A stretch of DNA of 64,000 nt from NCBI GenBank assembly GCA_026874595.1, contig JAPPUL010000073.1:333973-397972 (forward strand), read 5' to 3'. The position numbers and the translations under genes are program-made. Below are positions 25,339-34,702 of this stretch, in pieces (position 1 is the first letter of the stretch; every line of letters starts with the position of its first letter). The notes under the pieces were generated by a model. That model saw nothing but the letters and a program-made list of their open reading frames with translations. It was not told the DNA's origin and ran no database searches. The DNA comes from Sipunculus nudus (taxonomy: Eukaryota > Annelida > Sipuncula > Golfingiida > Sipunculidae).

Positions 25339-26835
25339 TTATTTATTCAAAATCTTGTTATAGTTTATGGGTTTTTCAAGTATTGACACTGCCTTTTGCA
25401 ATTGCTCATCATAATCAAGGTCAAATAACCTTACATGCTTTTTATATTTTTCATCGCGTATATATCTTCTTAAATCTCTATCCCTAATAATTATCCCCTC
25501 TTTTTTAAGGACCTTTTTAAAATTATCATAATCCTTTTCTTTATAACTTGCTCCACTAAAATGCTTTTTCACAAAAGTTTTTACAAACTTACCCTTCGCT
25601 ATTTTATTATCCATATATATATCGTCAAAAGTCTTTTTGGCAACCTTAACAACAACATCAGGAGTTATGCCCTTATTATGAATTTCCTGACCAGAAGGGG
25701 TATAATACTTTTGGACAGTAAGCCTAATTGCTATTTTATTATCGCCATTTCTTAACGATATTATATTTTGTACAGATGCTTTACCAAATGTCTTAGAGCC
25801 TACAAGTATGGCCCTCTTTGAGTCCTGCAATGCACCTGCTACTATCTCTGAGGCTGAAGCACTACCCTGATTTACCAATACGACTATTGGAATATCTTTT
25901 TCTACTATCGTATTTTCCTCGTCCGCATAAAATTCTGTTATTTTACCTTTTTTCCTACCTTCAGTATAAACTATTTTCCCTTTGTCAAAAAACATATCTG
26001 ACGTTGATACTGCAGATTTTAGAAAACCTCCAGGATTGTTACGCAAATCTATAACAAGACTTTGTAATTTCGCCTTACGTAGCTTAAAGAGTGCCTCCTT
26101 CAACTTATTCACTGTTTGTTTTCCAAACGATATTATACGTATATAGCCAAGCCCCTTTTTTATAAATCCATACTTCACTGTCGGGACATTTATTATTGCT
26201 CGTGTTATCGTCATTGGTATTAAATCTAGGGCTTCTTCCCGAGAAACCTTTATCGATACCTTTGTTCCAGGCTCGCCTCGCAGTATCTTTACTACATCTG
26301 ATATATTAAGATCTCGACTTGACTTGCCTTCTATCTCGACTATCTTATCCATCGACTGTATCCCTGCCTCATAACCAGGACTACCTTCGATTGGCGCTAT
26401 TACAGTTGGATACCTATCACGAAGACCAATATATATACCAAGACCCCCAAATTGATTGCTTAATGACTCATTTAGCTCCTTTAAATCGTCCTCTGATAAA
26501 AAACTACTATAAGAATCGTCAAGCGAACTAAGCATTCCTTTTATCCCTCCGTACATAAGATTCTTATACGATACCTTGCTCTCATCTACGTAATTATTTC
26601 TTATATAGCCAACAACCTCTTCTAGTAACTCATAATACTCATCCTCTGAATACTCAATCTCTCCAGTCTTGCTTACAGTATCTCCTCCTAAAGCCCTCAG
26701 GTTAACTAACTTGTCTTTATAGCCATCTATTATCTTCTCAAGCCTTAGACTATCTCCTGATAATATAAATCCATATAATTGGACCCCTAATAGTAATAGC
26801 AAAAGCGAGATCCACACTAATCTTTCTTTCTTCAT
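25339..26835 (-). CDS. Carboxyl-terminal processing protease (S41 family)
   Basis: 498 residues. An N-terminal hydrophobic signal/anchor (WISLLLLLLGVQLYGFIL) places it in the periplasm. A cap region with YNYVDES-like sequence follows, then a PDZ domain (about 115-200, FGGLGIYIGLRD...IVEIEGKSS). The S41 core then holds the serine nucleophile in GSASASEIVAGALQD (about 326) and the lysine in GSKTFGKASVQ (about 351). The C-terminal extension is basic. It belongs to the CtpA/Prc group that trims periplasmic or outer-membrane proteins. AAGGGA precedes the ATG. It is not in an obvious operon. Confidence 0.92.
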   Translation of the reverse strand: MKKERLVWISLLLLLLGVQLYGFILSGDSLRLEKIIDGYKDKLVNLRALGGDTVSKTGEIEYSEDEYYELLEEVVGYIRNNYVDESKVSYKNLMYGGIKGMLSSLDDSYSSFLSEDDLKELNESLSNQFGGLGIYIGLRDRYPTVIAPIEGSPGYEAGIQSMDKIVEIEGKSSRDLNISDVVKILRGEPGTKVSIKVSREEALDLIPMTITRAIINVPTVKYGFIKKGLGYIRIISFGKQTVNKLKEALFKLRKAKLQSLVIDLRNNPGGFLKSAVSTSDMFFDKGKIVYTEGRKKGKITEFYADEENTIVEKDIPIVVLVNQGSASASEIVAGALQDSKRAILVGSKTFGKASVQNIISLRNGDNKIAIRLTVQKYYTPSGQEIHNKGITPDVVVKVAKKTFDDIYMDNKIAKGKFVKTFVKKHFSGASYKEKDYDNFKKVLKKEGIIIRDRDLRRYIRDEKYKKHVRLFDLDYDEQLQKAVSILEKPINYNKILNK

Positions 26836-27195
26836 TAAATAATCCCTTGTCAGCTAAGATCGTTGAAATAGGTACTCCATTTACACTTAGACCTTAACTA
26901 TTTTAGTAATTCTTATAATCTTCTCGTTATCTAATAACACTATAAGTATTTTGAATAACGCCTTCTTATTTCTAAATATCTTTTTAGAAATATACAAATA
27001 TTATACTAATTAATAAATATCTTAATTAAAAACTAGTTTAAAGATACTTTATCGCTAAAGGCAAATATCTTAAAGCAAAGGAATTTTATATTATAATACA
27101 CTTATATAAATCTATACTTGGGAGTGTTTGACCTTTTTAATATCCCTACAAAAACTTATAGTATAATTTCTTATATAAAATTTATAATACATAAT
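26836..27195. other. Intergenic region between ctp-like gene and fliG
   Basis: 360 A+T-rich bases between two leftward genes. I see no gene, RNA or strong terminator; it must hold the protease promoter. Confidence 0.5.
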
Positions 27196-28254
27196 TTATA
27201 CTACAAGCTCATCCTCTCCTGGCCTTGCTACTACTATCTCACCCTGCTCCTCAAGCTTCCTTATTATTCCCACTATCTTCTGCTGAGACTCCTCAACGTC
27301 CTTTAAGCGAATCGGTCCCATAAAGTCCATATCCTCTTTCAATAACGATGAGGCCCGTTTACTCATATTTCTAAATATCTTATCTTGTACCTCAGTATCA
27401 ACTGCCTTAAGTGCTCTTGCAAGCTCCTGCCCATCAACCTCTCGCAACACCTTTTGTATCGACCTATCATCAAGAAGTACGATATCTTCAAATACGAACA
27501 TTCGTTTTTTGATCTCTTCTGCAAGTTCTGGGTCCTCATCCTCTAAATCTTCTATTATATTCCGCTCAGTACCTCTATCAACAAGATTGAGCACTTCGAC
27601 TATAGTGTCAATACCTCCAGCTGACGTATAATCCTCACTGGCCAAAGTTGACAACTTCCTCTCCAAAACCCTCTCAACTTCCCTTAAAACGTCAGGAGAC
27701 GTCCTGTCCATTGTAGCAATCCGTTTTGCAACGTCTGCTTGTATCTCTTGTGGTAATGCATTTATAATTAATGATGACTTTTGTGGTTCTAAATATGCAA
27801 GGATTAAGGCTATCGTTTGCGGATGCTCTGATTGTATGAAATTAAGTAGATGTGCAGGGTCTGTTCTTCTTACAAAATCAAACGGTCTTGACTGTATTGA
27901 AGAGGTTAGTCTATTTATAACATCCTCAGCCTTTTGCGAGCCCAAAGCCTTTTCCAAAACATCACGAGCATAGTCAACTCCAGCTTGGGTGATGAATTCT
28001 TGAGCCATTATAAGCTCTTGAAAATCTCTTAGTACAAGTTCTCTTTCATGCGGTTCTACTTTGTCTATACGTGCAATCTCAAAAGTAATCTGTTCAATCT
28101 CATCTTCTTTCAAGTATTTAAATATATTAGACGATACCTCAGGACCCAAGACTACTAAAAATATAGCCGCCTTTTGCTTTCCTGTCAAAGGACGTTTAGT
28201 TGAAGAACTTGAAACCCTTGATGTAACTTGTGATCCACTTCTTGCTGTTGCCAT
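27196..28254 (-). CDS. fliG: Flagellar motor switch protein FliG
   Basis: 352 residues. FliG is the C-ring protein that bears torque from the stator. The N-terminal region (TGKQKAAIFLVVLGPEVSS), EHPQTIALILAYLEPQKSS in the middle domain and the C-terminal torque domain (FEDIVLLDDRSIQKVLREVDGQELARALK, RASSLLKEDMDFMGPIRLKDVEESQQKI as separate blocks) are canonical. The frame opens at 28266, but TGGAG lies six bases before the ATG at 28254 (MATARSGS), which I choose. No other flagellar gene is adjacent, unlike the usual fliF-fliG-fliH order. It is divergent from the MBL gene. Confidence 0.95.
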   Translation of the reverse strand: MATARSGSQVTSRVSSSSTKRPLTGKQKAAIFLVVLGPEVSSNIFKYLKEDEIEQITFEIARIDKVEPHERELVLRDFQELIMAQEFITQAGVDYARDVLEKALGSQKAEDVINRLTSSIQSRPFDFVRRTDPAHLLNFIQSEHPQTIALILAYLEPQKSSLIINALPQEIQADVAKRIATMDRTSPDVLREVERVLERKLSTLASEDYTSAGGIDTIVEVLNLVDRGTERNIIEDLEDEDPELAEEIKKRMFVFEDIVLLDDRSIQKVLREVDGQELARALKAVDTEVQDKIFRNMSKRASSLLKEDMDFMGPIRLKDVEESQQKIVGIIRKLEEQGEIVVARPGEDELVV

Positions 28255-28604
28255 AAAAAGCTCCATTTACCATATAATATGTAATATAGTGTAATATTAA
28301 AAAGAATGTTTATTAATCTTATTTATTAATCTTATTATAGTATAATCCTAAGTTTAGATAAAATTATTTAATCTTTTTTATGTATAATCGACCATAAAAA
28401 ACAAAAATATATATATTACAAAAAACACTTGTGCCAAAAGAATCTATTATTGTAACGATGCGTTACACACTTTACAATCTAAAAGCCATTACTTAAATTA
28501 TAATATTAAACCATTTACTTTTGTAAGAATTTATTAAGACTTGTCTTATTTGTAGCTTACCTTATTTAAGGTAGCAAAATCTTTAAAAGAGCATATAAAT
28601 AAAA
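28255..28604. other. Divergent intergenic region fliG / MBL hydrolase
   Basis: 350 A+T-rich bases. TTATTAATCTTA is directly repeated near 28309-28335. An imperfect hairpin (GCTTACCTT, ATTT, AAGGTAGC) lies at 28554-28574, some 30 bases before the MBL gene. No gene is seen. Confidence 0.45.
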
Positions 28605-29342
28605 ATGATAAAAACAACAATAGACAAAAGTATAAAACGCTCTCATAGTTGGGAAGGACAAGATATTGCATGCAAAGTGCTTTACTCAAGAGCGGGACTT
28701 GCAACACAACTACTTTTTAAAAACAAAATGACAAGTAAATTAGTAGTACTTGACTGCGGAGATGGGACAACACGGGATATAATAAACTCAGGGGAAGATT
28801 TAAACTATATAGAAGGGGTAGTAATAAGTCATGGTCATCCTGATCATATAGGAGGCTTATTTTCCTTACTCTGTACTCTACGTCTTTTTAAAGTTAGACA
28901 AAACATTAAAATATATGTCCCACACGGGTGTTTAGAAGCATCTAAAATCTTTAATCTATTTATGGACTTATACGGCAATGAACTTACATTTAACTTGAGC
29001 TTTGAGGAGATAGAACCCGGTAGTGTTATAAATATCTCAGGTTTTAAAATAAGAAGTTTTGAAGCACTGCACTATGAAACAACGAAAGTACCTAAAAGCA
29101 AACTTAGACGAAAAGAGGCTTATAGCTACAAAATAGAGCTTGGGAATGAGAGTGTAGTATACTCAGGAGACACTTTACCTAACGAACGTCTTGAAAAGGA
29201 GTCAAAAGATGTATCTTTACTCATAATAGAAGCAACTTACGATGATAGATTTAAAGAGACAGTTCCAAATCATCTTGACTATAAGTATGCAATGGAAGTT
29301 GGGAATAAAGCACGTAAGTACATTATAATACACCGTTTTTAG
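28605..29342 (+). CDS. MBL-fold metallohydrolase, RNase Z-like
   Basis: 245 residues of the metallo-beta-lactamase fold. The metal motif HxHxDH is present as SHGHPDHIGG (about 75-84), with further ligands in YETTKV, VYSGDTLPN and the C-terminal IIHRF. LLIIEATYDD and the final histidine resemble RNase Z / arylsulfatase-like members, which are similar in length or longer. The GDGTTRDI segment replaces the usual DCGEGTQRQ. It could process tRNA 3' ends or hydrolyse an ester; sequence does not decide. It lies 55 bases upstream of queA on the same strand. Confidence 0.75.
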   Translation: MIKTTIDKSIKRSHSWEGQDIACKVLYSRAGLATQLLFKNKMTSKLVVLDCGDGTTRDIINSGEDLNYIEGVVISHGHPDHIGGLFSLLCTLRLFKVRQNIKIYVPHGCLEASKIFNLFMDLYGNELTFNLSFEEIEPGSVINISGFKIRSFEALHYETTKVPKSKLRRKEAYSYKIELGNESVVYSGDTLPNERLEKESKDVSLLIIEATYDDRFKETVPNHLDYKYAMEVGNKARKYIIIHRF

Positions 29343-29397
29343 ACGCTGCTAGAAACTAACTAGCTTTTATTTAGATATAAAGACTTTTAGATTAGAT

Positions 29398-30459
29398 ATG
29401 AAGACAAAAGATTATAACTTTGGATTAGATGACGTTAGGATATCAACCTATCCAGACAAAGACAAATCAAAACTGCTTGTGGTAGATAGAAAAAGAAATA
29501 CTTACCACAAAGAAGAGTTTAGCAATCTTTTAAACTTCCTAAGCGAAGGAGATTGCCTGGTACTAAACAATAGCTTTGTATATCCGGCAAGACTTTATGG
29601 AGAGTTAAAGAGCAAGAAAAAGAAGTTTGAGTTTTTATTGATACGTGAGCTTAGAGATGGTGTTAGTTGGGAGGTTTTAATTAAGAATAGTAAACAGTGC
29701 GTGATTGGTGATGAATTTAAGTTTAAAGATGGTGTTATAGGAAAGCTTACATGGAAGTTAGGGGATGGATTAAATCATATACGATTTAACGAAAAGCTAA
29801 GTTACGAACTACTTGATGAGATAGGCCAAATGGCTTTACCGTCGTACATACTGAAGTTACGAGACTATAGCATAGAAGACAAAAAATACTACCAACCAAG
29901 CTACACTAAAAAGTTTATAGAAAGTGATATAAAAAGCAAGAGAGTATGCGGGTCAATAGCCTGTCCAACAGCAGGACTTCATTTTACAGAAGAGCTTTTA
30001 GAAAAGCTAAAGAAAGGAGGAATAGAAATAGCATATATAACATTGCACGTATCAGTTGGAACTTTTAAACCGATAATAAGCAAAGATGTAGAAGGACACA
30101 AAATGGGGAGTGAAGAATATGTATTAGAAGCTGAGGAGGCCCAAAAGATAAACAAAGCAGTTAAATGGGGAAAAAGGGTTATTGCAGTAGGGACAACGAC
30201 AACCCGAGTACTTGAACATTGTAGTGCAGGAGAAGGGTTAGTAAAGGCATCATGCGGTTCAACAAATCTTTTCATATATCCCGGCTATAAATTTAGGGTG
30301 GTAAATGGTTTAATAAGTAATTTTCATATGGGAAAGTCAACCCCGTTGCTTCTGGTGTGCGCATTTGGCGGGGAAGGACTTATAAAGGAATCATATAAAT
30401 TTGCGCATATAAATGACTTTGGTTTTTACAGTTATGGAGATGGGATGTTGATTATATAA
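29398..30459 (+). CDS. queA: S-adenosylmethionine:tRNA ribosyltransferase-isomerase QueA
   Basis: 353 residues, normal length. QueA transfers and isomerises the ribosyl group of SAM onto preQ1-tRNA to form epoxyqueuosine. The segments LVLNNSFVYPARLYG (as DCLVLNNSFVYPARL), CGSIACPTAGLHFTEELLEKL-like block, HVSVGTFKPI and SNFHMGKSTPLLLV identify it. The next gene, miaB, modifies the same region of tRNA, and the two are 51 bases apart on one strand, so a tRNA-modification operon is likely. Confidence 0.95.
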   Translation: MKTKDYNFGLDDVRISTYPDKDKSKLLVVDRKRNTYHKEEFSNLLNFLSEGDCLVLNNSFVYPARLYGELKSKKKKFEFLLIRELRDGVSWEVLIKNSKQCVIGDEFKFKDGVIGKLTWKLGDGLNHIRFNEKLSYELLDEIGQMALPSYILKLRDYSIEDKKYYQPSYTKKFIESDIKSKRVCGSIACPTAGLHFTEELLEKLKKGGIEIAYITLHVSVGTFKPIISKDVEGHKMGSEEYVLEAEEAQKINKAVKWGKRVIAVGTTTTRVLEHCSAGEGLVKASCGSTNLFIYPGYKFRVVNGLISNFHMGKSTPLLLVCAFGGEGLIKESYKFAHINDFGFYSYGDGMLII

Positions 30460-30510
30460 TATATCCAAGAAAACAAATAATTAATAAAAAGGTTTAGAGA
30501 AGAGAATAAA

Positions 30511-31863
30511 ATGTTAAAAGATTTAGATATGAGAGCACAACTTTTAGTAGGAACAAAGAGTTTCAAGATAGAAAACTACGGCTGTCAAATGAACTTATCA
30601 GACACAGAAGAAGTTGAGGCAAGTCTTTATAATGGAGGTTTTGGCAGGACAGATTCTGCTTCTGAGGCTGACATAGTAATAATAAATAGTTGTGCAATAA
30701 GACAGACAGCAGAAAAGCGTGTATATGGGCGCCTTAAGGAATATCATACTAAAAAAGCAAATAAAGAACAGATATTAGTGTTAATGGGGTGCGTTGCCCA
30801 AAAAGATAAATATGAAATAATAGAAAGCATGCCTTGGATAGATTTAGTAATCGGAACACATGAAAAAAGCCGAACGGTAGATATTATAAAAGATTACATA
30901 TTAAATAGTAACACTACCCGAGTACATACGGAGTTTGGTGGTTATGAATTTATGGATGCAAGTCCATCAGTAAAATATCCTTTTAAGGCCGACTTAACAA
31001 TAATACACGGATGTAATAAAGATTGCAGCTACTGCATAGTTCCAAGCACAAGGGGAATAGAGATAAGTCGCAAAAGCGATGATATAATTGACAATGTAAA
31101 AAGACTTATAGACGCTGGGGTAAGCGAGATAATGCTACTTGGACAAAATGTAAATTCGTATAATATTGGAACAAACGATATAAGATTTCCTGAGTTGCTT
31201 TTACGGCTTAGCGAGCTTGACAAATTAAAGCGAATAAGATTTTTAACATCCCATCCTATGGACTTTAGCAATGATTTAATAAGTGCGATAAAGGCAAGTG
31301 ATAAGATATGCAATTACGTTCATTTACCCTTACAAAGCGGCTCAAATAAAGTTCTAAAGGATATGAAAAGAGAATACACATATCAAAATTATAAAGAGAT
31401 AATATATGCACTTAGAGAAGCGGTTCCTAAAATAGTCTTGTCAACTGATATTCTAGTTGGCTTTCCTGGAGAGAGCACTAAGGATTTTGAATATACACTA
31501 AAAGCGATGGAAGAGATAATGTTCGATACAGCCTATATGTTTAAATACTCAAAACGGAGTGGAACAAAGGCGGCAAGTTATACAAATTATATAGAAGAAG
31601 AAGAGAAGCAAAGTCGACTAAGCAAGATAATAGATACACAAAGCAAAATAACAAAAGAGCAAAATGAAAAACATATAGGCCAAATAGAAGAAGTGCTTAT
31701 AGAAGGACATAGTAAAAGAGACCCAGAAAAAGAGTTACTTGGCAAAACAAGCGGTAATAAAAATGTAATAGTACGTGGAGATAAGAGTTTAATAGGGAAG
31801 TACTTCAATGTAGTTATAGAAGGGCTACGTGGCAATACGCTAATAGGTAAAATAGTAAATTAG
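30511..31863 (+). CDS. miaB: tRNA-2-methylthio-N6-dimethylallyladenosine synthase MiaB
   Basis: 450 residues. MiaB is a two-cluster radical SAM methylthiotransferase acting at A37 of tRNA. The N-terminal UPF0004 domain carries three cysteines (YGCQMN at C25, INSCAIRQ and LMGCVAQ). The radical SAM motif is C168-x3-C172-x2-C175 (GCNKDCSYC). LTSHPMDFSNDLI, HLPLQSGSNKVL and the C-terminal TRAM domain (IEEVLIEGHSKRD...GNTLIGKIVN) complete it. An AGAAGAG ribosome site precedes the ATG. It is followed 36 bases later by the carboxypeptidase gene. Confidence 0.95.
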   Translation: MLKDLDMRAQLLVGTKSFKIENYGCQMNLSDTEEVEASLYNGGFGRTDSASEADIVIINSCAIRQTAEKRVYGRLKEYHTKKANKEQILVLMGCVAQKDKYEIIESMPWIDLVIGTHEKSRTVDIIKDYILNSNTTRVHTEFGGYEFMDASPSVKYPFKADLTIIHGCNKDCSYCIVPSTRGIEISRKSDDIIDNVKRLIDAGVSEIMLLGQNVNSYNIGTNDIRFPELLLRLSELDKLKRIRFLTSHPMDFSNDLISAIKASDKICNYVHLPLQSGSNKVLKDMKREYTYQNYKEIIYALREAVPKIVLSTDILVGFPGESTKDFEYTLKAMEEIMFDTAYMFKYSKRSGTKAASYTNYIEEEEKQSRLSKIIDTQSKITKEQNEKHIGQIEEVLIEGHSKRDPEKELLGKTSGNKNVIVRGDKSLIGKYFNVVIEGLRGNTLIGKIVN

Positions 31864-31899
31864 AATACTAAGAGAAAAGCACAAAACAGGCGAAAGAAT

Positions 31900-32427
31900 A
31901 TGACAAATCTCCCAATAGGACAAGAAAAAGTAGACAAATGGCACAGACTAAAAGCAAGTTATGAACCATCAGATTTAAACGAAATCCCAAAAAGATATTG
32001 TGCAGATACTAAAAAGTCATACTTTTTAAGATTAGAAGCACTCAAAAATCTTTTAGAGATGCTGGATAAAGCAAACAATTATAATGCAAAAGAATTTACA
32101 ATAAAGTGTATATCTGCCTATAGAAGCTACGAATACCAAAAAGAGTTATATGAAAAAGCGCAGCTAAAAAGAGGTAAAGAGCAAAACGTAGTAGCAAAGC
32201 CGGGTCATTCAGAACATCAATTAGGGGTAACAGTAGATATATCCTCCTCAGAAGTAGATTATGAAATAGATGAAGGATTTGCCAAAACAAAAGCCTATAA
32301 ATGGCTTTTAGCAAATGCCACAAGGTATGGGTTTGAATTCTCTTATACAAAAGAAAACCATGAAACAAAAGGTTATACCTGGGAACCATGGCATCTTAGA
32401 TACACCGGTAAAAAGGTCCTAAACTAA
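31900..32427 (+). CDS. VanY-like D-alanyl-D-alanine carboxypeptidase (M15B)
   Basis: 175 residues. The zinc motif SxHxxGxxxD appears as SEHQLGVTVD (H106, D113), and the third ligand is H165 in EPWHLRY. ISAYRSYEYQKELYEKA is the family's substrate-binding block. These enzymes trim the terminal D-Ala from peptidoglycan stem peptides. No signal peptide is visible, which is odd for a periplasmic enzyme. The first hydrophobic segment is missing and no upstream start adds one, so localisation is uncertain. It lies in a rightward run after miaB. Confidence 0.85.
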   Translation: MTNLPIGQEKVDKWHRLKASYEPSDLNEIPKRYCADTKKSYFLRLEALKNLLEMLDKANNYNAKEFTIKCISAYRSYEYQKELYEKAQLKRGKEQNVVAKPGHSEHQLGVTVDISSSEVDYEIDEGFAKTKAYKWLLANATRYGFEFSYTKENHETKGYTWEPWHLRYTGKKVLN

Positions 32428-32551
32428 TAAGGCAAAGCACAAATTTAACATACCAAAGCAATATCTAAATCATATAAAGTATAAGATACTACAAATTGAT
32501 CATTAAAATGATAGGAAAACTATTATACTTAAAGATAATAGTTAAAAAGGG

Positions 32552-32929
32552 ATGAATCTAAAACAAATACCTAGTAAGAAGATGCTTGAGAAAAGTCAAA
32601 GGCCATGGGGTTACTACAAAATAATCTATATAGCCAAAGGATATAAATTAAAAGAGATAAGAGTCTATCCAAATCAAAGACTAAGTTATCAAAGGCATAA
32701 AAAGCGTTCTGAGCATTGGTATATAGTTGAGGGGAGAGGTAGAGTTACCTTAGATGATAGGATAATAGATTTGGGAGTTGGTGATTCAGTAAATATTGAA
32801 AAGGACAAATGGCATAGAATAGAAAATATAAGTTCTAACGATCTAATATTTATTGAGATTCAGCAGGGTGAGTATTTGGGAGAAGATGATATAGAACGTA
32901 TAGAAGATGATTACGGGCGTGTAAATTGA
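32552..32929 (+). CDS. Mannose-6-phosphate isomerase-type cupin (PMI type II domain)
   Basis: 125 residues matching the C-terminal cupin of AlgA/ManC-type bifunctional enzymes: RPWGYYKIIY, YPNQRLSYQRHKKRSEHWYIV, GRVTLDDRI, VNIEKDKWHRIEN, IFIEIQQGEYLGEDDI. The metal-binding histidines and glutamates (QRHKKRSEH) are present. The matching nucleotidyltransferase half is encoded separately at 57222-58334. AAAGGG abuts the ATG; the ATG at 32579 is an alternative. It is the last gene before the Rhs tip array, whose fossil end lies less than 100 bases away. Confidence 0.85.
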   Translation: MNLKQIPSKKMLEKSQRPWGYYKIIYIAKGYKLKEIRVYPNQRLSYQRHKKRSEHWYIVEGRGRVTLDDRIIDLGVGDSVNIEKDKWHRIENISSNDLIFIEIQQGEYLGEDDIERIEDDYGRVN

Positions 32930-33019
32930 TCAATATTTATTATAACTAACAAAACCTTATATTCTATCTCCATGAGACTATCTTGAAATCATTCCTTCAA
33001 ACTCTGTCCTGATTATTGA

Positions 33020-33541
33020 TTTGCCTATTATTGATTTGCCTTCTTTTAGTGTTGCCCTTCTAACTCCTGGTTAATTAATCTGCATGACTCTTGCCTTTTA
33101 ACCCTTCTGTAAGTTTATTAAACTTTTTATTAGCCTGTTTATTGACCCTTTTCTATATGTCCTAAAAGCTTTATAAGCTTTTTTAATCTTATTAACAGCA
33201 CCTGCGCCTACAAGCCCAGCGACAAAGCCTCCAGCAAAAGACTTGACCGCATCTTTAAAGCCATACTCCTCACCTGATAAATGCGCAATGCCCTTTCAAG
33301 TCCCACATCGCCAAATCCTTCTAATACTGCTTTACCACCCCAAATAGCTAATAGAGGAACCCCTCCACTTGGATCAGTATATTTAACAGGATTTTGATGT
33401 GCATACGCATACGGATTTAAATTAAGACTATTATATACTCCTCCATTTGGACTGCCAGATAAATAATCTTCAAATATCGGGTCTGGACTAACCCATAAAC
33501 TGCCCTTCGGATCGTAGTACCTTGCTCCATAATAATAAAAG
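33020..33541 (-). pseudogene. Fossil copy of the giant Rhs gene's C-terminal tip
   Basis: On the minus strand this region repeats the giant gene's end. It begins with the core end (GARYYDPKGS...NPVKYTDPSGG, nt 33364-33541) and continues with the same tip that the giant gene now carries (compare 41830-42425). The tip is broken. Around 33270-33300 the sequence has lost about one base relative to the intact copy, shifting the frame. A stretch of roughly 90 bases is missing around 33125-33155, and the end has diverged. No immunity gene follows. It is the distal limit of the array. Confidence 0.85.
33364..33541 (-). repeat. Rhs core-end repeat, copy at the distal end of the array
   Basis: Nearly identical at the DNA level to 42246-42425, extending to the tyrosine-rich GARYYDP region, further upstream than the other displaced copies. 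Confidence 0.9.
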
Positions 33542-33556
33542 AAATAACTTTATTAA

Positions 33557-33988
33557 CTAATCTAACTCTTTCTTTAAGACCCCTCTATAATAAATAATTG
33601 GACTATTAATTAAATTATCAACTTCTACGTAGTTAATTTTAAAACTAAAGTTTGGCCCTTTTAAAGTAACTCCTTCTTCCTCAGGTATAATTTTATTAAC
33701 TATAGGACTATTATATGCTGCGAATATCTGATATTCTATATCATCATTACTATTTTTCTTTGTAATAGAATACCAAAATGCCACTGTTGCATGCGAGTTA
33801 CCTTTATAAAGTCTAAATTTTATATTAAATTTTGGTACATCCACCACTTGCACCAACTTTTCATATTCAGGATTTCCAAAAATATTTTTTCTATTAATAC
33901 TCTGTTTCTTATTATTCCCACAATAAGTTACAGTTAACAACAAACAGCATAGAATAAGCACAAGATTATTCTTAATTATCTTTACCAT
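33557..33988 (-). CDS. Putative immunity lipoprotein for the toxin-44-like tip
   Basis: About 143 residues from the ATG at 33988 (a TTG at 33997 is also open). The N-terminus has a basic start, a hydrophobic core (LVLILCCLLLTVTYC) and a cysteine followed by GNNKKQ, a lipoprotein signal. The mature part is beta-rich with no known motif. It starts inside the last codons of the toxin tip upstream, the usual arrangement for a toxin-immunity pair. A lipid-anchored, periplasm-facing immunity protein implies that the partner toxin acts in the periplasm. Function is inferred from position. Confidence 0.6.
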   Translation of the reverse strand: MVKIIKNNLVLILCCLLLTVTYCGNNKKQSINRKNIFGNPEYEKLVQVVDVPKFNIKFRLYKGNSHATVAFWYSITKKNSNDDIEYQIFAAYNSPIVNKIIPEEEGVTLKGPNFSFKINYVEVDNLINSPIIYYRGVLKKELD

Positions 33989-34697
33989 AGAGTTCAAAAC
34001 CCATCTTTATATAAAACTGATCAATAGGATCATCCCCATAATATCTGTCATTTTGCCATTGTCGCAATGAAGTACCTGCTTTAATTTGAGCTTCACCAGC
34101 TTTTTTTAGTAATAGCTTTTCCCATGACCATATTGCAGCTTTTCCAACATAACCATAATGAATATTACCAGGTGCATCACTAGGTATTATTTTATCTTTG
34201 AATAAATAATATTTATATTTACCTGATTCATAAATAGAACCTTTTTGATTTTTAAAATCCCAATCACCACGATTTCTTATTTTATTTCTAAAATAAAATG
34301 GACTATTTATCCAAAAATCTTTTGCATTTTTTCTCATTTTAGACATCAAATCTGCTTCTATATTAGGGACAATAGAATTGGGCATTTTTATCTTTTGATC
34401 AGGTTTTATTAAATTAGGATTCTTCATGTTATTAAATTTTGCAACATCTTGCCAATTTTCATCAGGGGCAATATCTTTAACAATATTAGACAATGTATCA
34501 CCCTTTTCTACTATAGCATATGCTTCTCCCTTTTTAGACTTCATTTGATATAATCCAGTAGGGTCTATATATTTAACTGGATTTTGATGTGCATACGCAT
34601 ATGGGTTTAAATTAAGACTATTATATACTCCTCCATTTGGACTGCCACTAAGGTAATCTTCAAATATCGGGTCTGGACTAACCCATAAACTGCCCTT
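33972..34697 (-). CDS. Displaced Rhs tip: core end, LysM domain and toxin-44-like domain
   Basis: An open frame of 242 codons without its own start at the 5' end. It begins in the shared Rhs core end (KGSLWVSPDPIFEDYL...NPVKYIDPTGL), then a LysM domain (AIVEKGDTLSNIVKDIA, LIKPDQKIKMP), then a C-terminal domain with RNRGDWDFKNQKG, APGNIHYGYVGKAA, LLKKAGEAQ and DPIDQFYIKMG. The last set fits the polymorphic toxin type 44 family. An ATG at 34544 could start a shorter product. LysM binds peptidoglycan, and the next gene encodes a lipoprotein, so a cell-wall target is plausible. Probably silent unless recombined onto the full Rhs gene. No joined form is proposed here. Confidence 0.65.
   Translation of the reverse strand, partial: KGSLWVSPDPIFEDYLSGSPNGGVYNSLNLNPYAYAHQNPVKYIDPTGLYQMKSKKGEAYAIVEKGDTLSNIVKDIAPDENWQDVAKFNNMKNPNLIKPDQKIKMPNSIVPNIEADLMSKMRKNAKDFWINSPFYFRNKIRNRGDWDFKNQKGSIYESGKYKYYLFKDKIIPSDAPGNIHYGYVGKAAIWSWEKLLLKKAGEAQIKAGTSLRQWQNDRYYGDDPIDQFYIKMGFELYGKDN
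34558..34697 (-). repeat. Rhs core-end repeat before the LysM tip
   Basis: Copy of the giant gene's core end. Identity with the other copies stops abruptly at the KGS codons (34697), where unrelated tip debris begins. Confidence 0.9.
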
Positions 34698-34702
34698 TTA
34701 TT

